From Gemmatimonadota bacterium (GTDB lineage: Bacteria; Gemmatimonadota; Gemmatimonadetes; Longimicrobiales; Gaopeijiaceae), in contig SHZR01000003.1 in assembly GCA_009692205.1 (NCBI GenBank), forward strand, positions 62,001-126,000: a stretch of DNA of 64,000 nt. Reading direction: 5' to 3'. The translations under genes and the position numbers were made by a program. Below, piece after piece: positions 1 through 5,644 of the stretch; within the stretch, counting starts at the first letter, position 1, and each line of letters starts with the position of its first letter. The notes under the pieces were generated by a model, which was given only the letters and a program-made list of their open reading frames with translations, was not told the DNA's origin and did no database searches.

Positions 1-116
1 GGAGACTCCACGACATGGACGTCGAAGCGGGTGATCTGCGCGTCCGCGTCCAAGGCGAGGAGCCCGCAAGCGAAGACGATCCCTACGCCTGCGATCACCC
101 GTCTGGTTTTGGACAT
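1..116 (-). CDS. Exported protein, N-terminal part only
   Basis: Partial gene reading leftward off the window edge, with its ATG at 114-116. The 38 visible residues begin MSKTRRVIAGVGIVFACG, a basic n-region and hydrophobic core, followed by a likely signal peptidase site near DADAQ-IT. The mature part seen (ITRFDVHVVES) is too short to identify. It is divergent from the toxin-antitoxin pair that starts at 273. Function unknown; export is well supported. Confidence 0.6.
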   Translation of the reverse strand, partial: MSKTRRVIAGVGIVFACGLLALDADAQITRFDVHVVES

Positions 117-238
117 GCCGCCCCCCTGGTCTTACGTCGGAGTCTCGACTCGCTCGGCACGGTACCTACGCCGTGGGCGTCAGGCAACCGCGCGGGGCGC
201 GACTGCGCAGGAGACGAACGAGTATCGTCGTCGATGAG

Positions 239-263
239 TTGACTAAGTCTATTAGTCTAGTCA
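239..263. promoter_or_regulatory. Palindromic operator and probable promoter of the toxin-antitoxin pair
   Basis: An AT-rich stretch in otherwise G+C-rich DNA ends 9 nt before the antitoxin ATG. It holds a perfect inverted repeat GACTAA-N5-TTAGTC (241-257) and a wider TGACTA...TAGTCA pair (240-245 and 258-263). TTGACT at 239-244 resembles a -35 box; no good -10 box follows at standard spacing. Phd/VapB-family antitoxins usually bind such palindromes to repress their own operon, so autoregulation is inferred. No Shine-Dalgarno sequence lies before 273. Confidence 0.55.
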
Positions 264-272
264 TCCTGTGCC

Positions 273-506
273 ATGCCCAAGACCGTCAACATCCACGAGG
301 CCAAGACCCATCTCTCGCGACTGATCCGCCGGGTTCAGTCGGGGGAAGAGATCGTCATCGCGCGCGGTGGAAAGCCCGTCGCGCGGCTCGTCGGCGTCGA
401 GCCCACGACGACGCGCGCGCTTGGCCGGGATCGGGATCGGTTCACGGTCCCGGATGACTTCAACGAGCCCCTGGAGCCGAGCATCCTGGCGGAGTTCGAG
501 AGGTGA
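273..506 (+). CDS. Phd/YefM-family antitoxin
   Basis: 77 residues. The N-terminal part MPKTVNIHEAKTHLSRLI is the typical Phd/YefM DNA-binding fold (strand, then IHEAKTHLSRL helix), followed by GEEIVIARGGKPVARLV, the second conserved block. The C-terminal tail (VPDDFNEPLEPSILAEFE) is acidic and fits the toxin-binding segment. It overlaps the toxin start by 4 nt (GTGA at 503-506), so translation is probably coupled. It should neutralise the PIN toxin and repress the operon through the palindrome at 239-263. Confidence 0.9.
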   Translation: MPKTVNIHEAKTHLSRLIRRVQSGEEIVIARGGKPVARLVGVEPTTTRALGRDRDRFTVPDDFNEPLEPSILAEFER

Positions 507-895
507 GGGTCCTCCTCGACACGCACGTGTGGCTCTGGATGCAGGCGGAACCGGAGAAGCTTGGACCTCAGGCCCGGGCACTCATCGAGGACGTCGGCAA
601 TGAGCTGCTCCTTTCGGCGGCCTCCGTGTGGGAGATCGCGATCAAGGTCGGAGTCGGCAAGCTCGCGCTGCCCGAGCCGGTATCCACCTACGTTTCCTCG
701 AGAATGCAGTCCAGCGGGGTGTCGGCGCTCGTCGTGAGTCACGCCCACGTCGCGGGTGTGGCCGACCTCCCGCGGCACCACCGAGACCCGTTCGACCGTC
801 TGTTGGTAGCGCAGGCGATGAGCGAAGGCGTGCCGATCCTCAGCTCGGACGCGCAGTTCGACGCGTACGACTCCGAGCGGATCTCCGCTTCCTAG
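503..895 (+). CDS. PIN-domain ribonuclease toxin (VapC-like)
   Basis: 130 residues, starting with GTG inside the antitoxin stop. All PIN acidic residues are visible: Asp6 in LLDTHVWLW, Glu44 in SVWEIAIK, Asp95/Asp98 in HHRDPFDRLLVAQA and Asp116 in LSSDAQF. The length is normal for the family. PIN toxins of this subtype are Mg-dependent RNases, usually cutting tRNA or rRNA; the actual target cannot be read from sequence. The module looks intact, unlike the related broken pair at 44163-44631. Confidence 0.9.
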   Translation: MRVLLDTHVWLWMQAEPEKLGPQARALIEDVGNELLLSAASVWEIAIKVGVGKLALPEPVSTYVSSRMQSSGVSALVVSHAHVAGVADLPRHHRDPFDRLLVAQAMSEGVPILSSDAQFDAYDSERISAS

Positions 896-902
896 CGTCG
901 CG

Positions 903-1373
903 CTAGGTTCGGTACTGCGCGTCGATCGCCGTCCGGATGTCGTCGAGCGATCTGCCTTGCTCGGTCATCTCGTAGGCGAGAATCGCCTCGTCCATGCAGA
1001 CGTCGCAGCCCGCCGCGTGGTCGTCCTTGAAGCAATCGAGCAGCGAGTAGTGCGTGAACGTCTCGCGGCAGAGGCAATAGCAGTAGAGGCCGTCGAGAAC
1101 GGACACGATCTCGGCCGCCATGGTGTAGGTCTCGGCGACCTGCGGCGTCGAGGCGTAACGTGTGGCCGGCATCACGTGCGAGGCGTGCGCGTCGATGCGG
1201 GGCGTCGGGTGATGGCTCGCCTCCTGCCCGCCCCTCTGTGTGACAATGGCCAGAACGAGGAGTGCCGCGACCAGGCTCCCGCCCATGATATAGAACGGTG
1301 CCCGGTTCCTGCCCCCGGCCTGCCGCACCGGCCCGCTGGTTCGCTCGTCCCGCCTGCGTGCCGCACGGCTCAT
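903..1373 (-). CDS. CYCxC-motif membrane-anchored protein
   Basis: 156 residues; ATG at 1373 with AAGGAG about 8 nt upstream. A basic N-terminus is followed by one membrane segment (about residues 27-45, IMGGSLVAALLVLAIV), so the rest is probably extracytoplasmic. The C-terminal half has YCYCLCRET, then LLDCF and GCDVCMDE, which matches the CYCxC (PCYCGC-like) family. I recall that this family includes selenoprotein members; here all positions are Cys codons. Role unknown; the Cys clusters suggest metal binding or thiol chemistry. It reads in the same direction as the two genes upstream of it. Confidence 0.65.
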   Translation of the reverse strand: MSRAARRRDERTSGPVRQAGGRNRAPFYIMGGSLVAALLVLAIVTQRGGQEASHHPTPRIDAHASHVMPATRYASTPQVAETYTMAAEIVSVLDGLYCYCLCRETFTHYSLLDCFKDDHAAGCDVCMDEAILAYEMTEQGRSLDDIRTAIDAQYRT

Positions 1374-1430
1374 CGCTCAGTCTCCTTCGGGTCGTATCGT
1401 CGGTGTCATTAGCATAAGCGGGGCGAAGCC

Positions 1431-2738
1431 TCAGTGCACGTGTACGGCGCCCGAGGCGGCGGGCCGACTCATCTCGGTCATCGAGTCTAGGACGCCATAG
1501 CTCCCCATGCGCATGGGGTTGCCGCCGAAGAACAGCCGCGCGCCGAGCGAGACTGCCCAGAAGGACGTGCCGCCGAACAGGTCCGTCGCGACGATGCTGC
1601 CCTGCGCCCCGCGCACTTGGTGGTGCTGCACCTCCACAAACGGACGGACGCTCCACGGGTTGGGCGTCAGCTCGAAGGCGTACGCCGCCGTGGCGATCAG
1701 CCACCGGGTCGAGCCGACCGCGTCGGTGTCGTGATCGTAGCGGAAGAAGTCGTCCGTGCTCGCGGGGCCGTTCCTCGCATACTCCGGTCTCTCGGCGTAC
1801 TCCACGCGCGCGTAGGGCTGGTGGCCGCCGCGGTTGTAGCGCGCCTCGGCGAGGAGGCTGAAGAAGTCGGAGTGATCCGTGAGGAAGCTGCGTGAGGCTT
1901 CCGCGAGCGTGTAGAGCTGCCCGCCGCCGAGGGGCGCGGAGCGCGCGACAGCCGCGTTGACGAGGCGCGTCGTCTCCTCGACGGTGGTGTGGGCGAACTC
2001 GCTGATGCTGCCGAAGGACGCGGACGCCTCCCACTGCGCGGCAGGCCCCGCCGGAAGCCCCCAGCGGCGCGCCACACGCGCGGACCAGGAGTCTGGGAAG
2101 CTCTCGATGTTCGAGAAGTCGTAGGCACCCTCCGGCTCCTGGCCACCGAAGATCCCCGCCTCGACGCTCCAGCCGCCGCGCAGCCACGACGCGTTCGCGG
2201 TCCAGCGCTCCAGGATCTGGGAGAGATGATGATTGGTCGGGTACTTGAGCCCCGGCCGCGCCATCGGATCCGGCGTTCCGTACGGCGCGAACCCCTTCCC
2301 GGCCGAGAGCGACACCGCGCCTCCCGCGACGTCCCAGAGGTTTACGCTCAGCATGAGCTCGTGCAGGAGCGTGTGCGGGTGCCGCTTGTCGATGAAGTCT
2401 TCTCCCCACCCGCCGAACGTCAGTTCACCATTCTCTTGCGTGAGGCCCTCGAAGTTCAGCGTCGTGTGCAGCACGACGCGTTGGCCCGCGTTCGCGAGGT
2501 GTCCCATGAACGCGGGCTGCGTGACGTACCAGCCGGTGCGGCGTAGCGGGTCGTCCTGGGCGGCGCCGGGCGCGCCCACGGTGACCACGGGGATCGCCTG
2601 GGCCATGCCCGTGAGCTGCCAGCCGCCGCCGAGGGAGACGGTCGGCATCTCCATCGGCGTCTGCGCCGACGTCGGCCAAGGATGAATGACCAGGGTCGCG
2701 GCCCCGCAAAGGGCCGCGAGAATGCGGAACTGACTCAT
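1431..2738 (-). CDS. Outer-membrane-type exported protein, unknown function
   Basis: 435 residues. The ATG at 2738 gives a signal peptide (MSQFRILAALCGAATLVIHP, cleavage near TSAQ). The frame is open further upstream, but that extension is Arg/Pro/Ser-rich and lacks a signal, so I rejected it. The mature part is rich in alternating aromatic and polar residues (FGGWGEDFIDKRHPH, YNRGGHQPYARVEYAERP), as in beta-barrels, and ends in GAVHVH. It lies downstream of the small His-rich gene and upstream of the CYCxC gene. No specific family recognised. Confidence 0.6.
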   Translation of the reverse strand: MSQFRILAALCGAATLVIHPWPTSAQTPMEMPTVSLGGGWQLTGMAQAIPVVTVGAPGAAQDDPLRRTGWYVTQPAFMGHLANAGQRVVLHTTLNFEGLTQENGELTFGGWGEDFIDKRHPHTLLHELMLSVNLWDVAGGAVSLSAGKGFAPYGTPDPMARPGLKYPTNHHLSQILERWTANASWLRGGWSVEAGIFGGQEPEGAYDFSNIESFPDSWSARVARRWGLPAGPAAQWEASASFGSISEFAHTTVEETTRLVNAAVARSAPLGGGQLYTLAEASRSFLTDHSDFFSLLAEARYNRGGHQPYARVEYAERPEYARNGPASTDDFFRYDHDTDAVGSTRWLIATAAYAFELTPNPWSVRPFVEVQHHQVRGAQGSIVATDLFGGTSFWAVSLGARLFFGGNPMRMGSYGVLDSMTEMSRPAASGAVHVH

Positions 2739-2808
2739 GTTGGGATTCGCCGTCGTGGAGGGTCGCCGTGAGCCGCGTCCGAAGGACGCGGGGAGCCTAC
2801 GCCTGACT

Positions 2809-3186
2809 TCAGGCGAGGCGGCGAGGAGGGGGCGGTTCCTGGGAGAGGTCGACCGGCGTGGGCGCGGCGGCAGGCGCGTGCAAGATCTCGCCGAGCGGAC
2901 CGGGGAGCTCATGGTCGAGCGTGGCTCCCGTCCCGCTGAGCGCCGTCCCGCAGGCCATCACGAGGCCGCACTCCTGGGTGTGCGGCGATCCCGGCCCGCC
3001 GTTCGCGCCAGCGGAGCCTGTGTCGTCGCTCGTGTCCGGCGTCGGAGCGCCGTGACCGGCGTGCGCGTGATGCCCCGCGGTCTCCTGTGACTCCTCGGAC
3101 ACCGCCGCCATCGCTGAGCAACGCAGCACGGCCGCGTTCGACCATGTCGTCACGAGGAGCGCGAGGAGCGCGAGGAGCCGCCGCAT
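2809..3186 (-). CDS. Small His/Cys-containing exported protein
   Basis: 125 residues. Signal peptide MRRLLALLALLVTTWSNAA, then a His-rich stretch ETAGHHAHAGHGAP, an acidic/glycine linker and two Cys (QECGLVMACG). The His-rich tract could bind metal; that is inference. It is first in a same-strand set with the outer-membrane-type and CYCxC proteins. No family recognised. Confidence 0.5.
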   Translation of the reverse strand: MRRLLALLALLVTTWSNAAVLRCSAMAAVSEESQETAGHHAHAGHGAPTPDTSDDTGSAGANGGPGSPHTQECGLVMACGTALSGTGATLDHELPGPLGEILHAPAAAPTPVDLSQEPPPPRRLA

Positions 3187-3272
3187 AGCAGCGGAAGCTC
3201 ACGCCTCGCGACGGTGGCGCCAAGGCTCCGCGCGCGCATATTGCAGCTTCGGCCGGATCAAGAGGAGACACC

Positions 3273-3788
3273 GTGAGACCCACCTTCGCGATCGCCTGCG
3301 CTCTGTTCATCCCCTCGAGCGCTGCCGCGCAGACGCCGACGCCTCGGGCCGTCGACGTGCCATCCGCCACCATCGAGGCGTTCCTCGACGCGCTACCGGC
3401 GGATCGCATCAGCGATCTGCCCATCCGCGTCGCCGAGGTGGGCGGCTACAAGGTCGGCGTGTACGGCGTGTTCCGACCGAGGTCGCTTGCCGGGAACGCC
3501 ATCCGCCACCAGACCAGCGTGACCGAGATCTACTATATGCTCGAGGGCTCGGGGACGTTGGTCACCGACGGCGTGATCGTCGACGAGCGCGGCACGGGCA
3601 ATAGCCCGAACACAGGGCGCCCGAACTTCGCGGGGAGCAGCATCGAAGGCGGCACGAGCCGGCGCGTGGTCCCGGGTGACGTCATCATCATCCCAGGCAA
3701 TGTGCCCCATTGGTGGAGCAGCCTCGACTCCGACATTCGGTATCTGATCTACCGGCCCGACCCGGAGGGCCTCCAGGCGGTTCGGTAA
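3273..3788 (+). CDS. Exported cupin-domain protein
   Basis: 171 residues with a GTG start preceded by GAGGAG at 7 nt. An N-terminal signal peptide ends near AAAQ. A cupin-2 fold is suggested by TEIYYMLEGSGTLVTDG (motif 1) and VVPGDVIIIPGNVPHWW (motif 2). Motif 1 lacks the usual paired His, so metal binding may be incomplete. Monocistronic by layout. The substrate cannot be predicted; secreted cupins often bind small metabolites or act as isomerases or dioxygenases. Confidence 0.75.
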   Translation: MRPTFAIACALFIPSSAAAQTPTPRAVDVPSATIEAFLDALPADRISDLPIRVAEVGGYKVGVYGVFRPRSLAGNAIRHQTSVTEIYYMLEGSGTLVTDGVIVDERGTGNSPNTGRPNFAGSSIEGGTSRRVVPGDVIIIPGNVPHWWSSLDSDIRYLIYRPDPEGLQAVR

Positions 3789-3915
3789 CCGCGGCGGTGC
3801 CTCGCAGCTGGCCCCTCTCTTGCCGATGTCAGCACGTCTCAATTGAAACAGACGCTTCGGCGCGGCAAGATTAGGTCAGGCGGCCACGAGGCCGGGGTGG
3901 GTCCAAAGGGGGAGC

Positions 3916-5256
3916 ATGCGTAGGAATATTCTGCACGCGGGTGCCGCCAACCTGAAGTACGAGATTCGCGAGATCGTCGGCGCGGGGAACGAGATCCGTG
4001 GGCTCGGGCAGGAGATGACGTGGGAGAACATCGGCGATCCCGTCGCGAAGGGAGAGGCGCCGCCCGAGTGGATCCGCGACATCGTCGCCGGACTGCTCGA
4101 CATACCCTCATCGTGGGCGTACTGCGAAACGCAGGGCGTTCCCCACGTGCGGGAGTTCCTCGCCCGGGAGGTCAACCGACGTAACGGTGTGCGCGTGACG
4201 CCCGACGATATCGTCTTCTTCAACGGGCTCGGCGACGCGATCGCCACGGTCTACGGGTTCTTGGGCCGCGAAGCGCGCGTGCTCGGACCCTCGCCGGCCT
4301 ACAGCACGCACTCGTCGGCGGAGGCGGCGCACTCGGGCTACAACCACGTGACCTACGATCTCGACCCGTACAACGGCTGGCTCCCGGACCTCGATGACAT
4401 TCGCAACAAGGTGAAGTACAACGACTCCATCGCTGGTATCCTGCTCCTGTCGCCGGACAATCCGACGGGCGCGGTGTACCCGCGCGAGGTACTCGAGGAG
4501 ATCGCGGCGATCGCGAGAGAGCACGACATATTCATCCTCGCCGACGAGATCTACGCCAACATCGTGTACGACGGTCGCGGCCGCCTGCACATGAGCGAGT
4601 GGATCGGGGACGTGCCGGGCATCGCCATGCGCGGCATCAGCAAGGAGTACCCTTGGCCCGGCGCTCGCTGCGGCTGGCTCGAGGTGCTCAACAAGGGCCG
4701 CGACCGCACGTTCGGTCGCTACGTCGACAGCCTGATCGCGGCGAAGCGGCTCGAGGTCTCGTCGACCACGCTCCCGCAAATGTCGATCCCACTCGTGATG
4801 GGCGACCCGCGCTACCCCGGGCACCTCGCCAGACGCGAGAACATGTTCGCGGAGAGGGCTGAGGAGATCGCCGAGGCGTTCGCGGGGTGCGAGCACGTCA
4901 TCGTGAACAAGCCGTGCGGCGCGTTCTACTACACAGTGATGTTCAAGCCGGGCCTGCTTCGCGACGACCAGGTGCTGCACATCGAGAACCCCCAGATCGC
5001 TGCCACGGTCGAGCGGATGGTCGCCGGCGTCGCGCCGGACAAGCGATTCGTGTACTACCTCATGGGCGCGACGGGCATCGTCGTGGTGCCGCTCACTGGC
5101 TTCCAGTGCGCGCACCACGGGTTCCGCGGCACGCTGCTCGAGGCCAACGACGCGAAGCGCGCGTGGATTCTCGAGACGCTCCGCGACTCGATCGAGACGT
5201 ACGTCTCGAGCGGTTCGAACGTGCCGACCGCGGTGGGCTCGTCCGTGGGCAGGTAG
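3916..5256 (+). CDS. Pyridoxal-phosphate aminotransferase, class I/II
   Basis: 446 residues; ATG preceded by GGGGGAG. Fold-type I signatures: SPDNPTGAVYP (substrate/PLP loop), ILADEIYANIVYDG (PLP Asp and Tyr) and the Schiff-base lysine in GISKEYPWPGARCGW (Lys243). It resembles AlaA/AspC-type cytosolic aminotransferases that use 2-oxoglutarate or pyruvate; the exact amino acid is not determinable. No signal peptide. The next gene starts 22 nt downstream on the same strand and could be co-transcribed. Confidence 0.88.
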   Translation: MRRNILHAGAANLKYEIREIVGAGNEIRGLGQEMTWENIGDPVAKGEAPPEWIRDIVAGLLDIPSSWAYCETQGVPHVREFLAREVNRRNGVRVTPDDIVFFNGLGDAIATVYGFLGREARVLGPSPAYSTHSSAEAAHSGYNHVTYDLDPYNGWLPDLDDIRNKVKYNDSIAGILLLSPDNPTGAVYPREVLEEIAAIAREHDIFILADEIYANIVYDGRGRLHMSEWIGDVPGIAMRGISKEYPWPGARCGWLEVLNKGRDRTFGRYVDSLIAAKRLEVSSTTLPQMSIPLVMGDPRYPGHLARRENMFAERAEEIAEAFAGCEHVIVNKPCGAFYYTVMFKPGLLRDDQVLHIENPQIAATVERMVAGVAPDKRFVYYLMGATGIVVVPLTGFQCAHHGFRGTLLEANDAKRAWILETLRDSIETYVSSGSNVPTAVGSSVGR

Positions 5257-5278
5257 CCCGAAGGTGTCCAAGGTGTCC

Positions 5279-5482
5279 ATGGACGACACGGTCTGCATCG
5301 TGAACATCGGCCCGGGAGAGCGCCGTCGGCGGCGCTCGCTGGGGCTCGTGGCTCTCCTCGCGGGAGCCGCGCTGCTGGTTGGCGTGTGGGCGCTGGGGCT
5401 ACCGCCGGCCGCTCGGCTCTCCGCGTCCGTGTTCTTTTTCGCCGGCTTTGCGGGGATCTTCCAGGCTCGAGCGAAGACGTGA
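5279..5482 (+). CDS. Small membrane protein, first part; ends at UGA that may encode selenocysteine
   Basis: 67 residues to the UGA at 5480-5482. The start MDDTVCIVNIGPGERRRRR at ATG 5279 is preferred over the GTG at 5264. Two hydrophobic segments follow (about residues 21-40 and 45-60) and then FQARAKT-UGA. The frame stays open for 53 more codons (5483-5644) with coherent sequence. From memory, homologues of about 120 residues have Cys at this point (KTC), so UGA replaces Cys. A hairpin placed like a bacterial SECIS follows (5495-5511). Options are selenocysteine, a nonsense lesion, or two coupled ORFs. See findings. Confidence 0.6.
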   Translation: MDDTVCIVNIGPGERRRRRSLGLVALLAGAALLVGVWALGLPPAARLSASVFFFAGFAGIFQARAKT

Positions 5483-5511
5483 ATGCGTCTCGCCTCGCGC
5501 GGTCTGCGCGA
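5480..5511 (+). promoter_or_regulatory. Candidate SECIS element after in-frame UGA
   Basis: UGA at 5480-5482. Downstream, TCGCGC (5495-5500) pairs perfectly with GCGCGA (5506-5511), closing a 5-nt loop GGTCT (5501-5505). The loop starts 18 nt after the UGA. In E. coli fdhF, as I remember it, the GGUC loop that SelB reads also starts 18 nt after the UGA, and the FDH gene in this window has AGTCT at the same distance. The lower stem of the E. coli element is not clearly reproduced. A chance hairpin in GC-rich DNA is possible. Confidence 0.45.
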
Positions 5512-5644
5512 CCTGAACGACGGGCCCGAGCGGATCGAGGACGGGGGTGAACTTGCCGCGGTGCGGGCTCAGGCGCGCGGCGTGCTGCGCAGGAGTCTGC
5601 TCGCCACGGTGCTCATGAGCGCGGCGGCGCTGGTGCTTCCCTGA
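5483..5644 (+). CDS. Continuation of the small membrane protein after UGA (53 residues)
   Basis: The ATG directly follows the upstream UGA and is in the same frame, so this is either the C-terminal half of one 121-residue protein or a separately re-initiated ORF. It encodes RLASRGLRDLNDG, an acidic/Arg helix (ELAAVRAQARGVLRR) and a final hydrophobic segment (SLLATVLMSAAALVLP). No Shine-Dalgarno of its own is evident beyond the preceding codons. It ends at TGA 5642-5644, abutting the convergent metalloprotease stop at 5645. Confidence 0.5.
   Translation: MRLASRGLRDLNDGPERIEDGGELAAVRAQARGVLRRSLLATVLMSAAALVLP

Noticed and set aside
2739-2912. N-terminal extension of the 1431 gene to 2912
   Set aside because: The extension is Arg/Pro/Ser-rich, overlaps the end of the 2809 gene, and would bury the signal peptide that starts at 2738.
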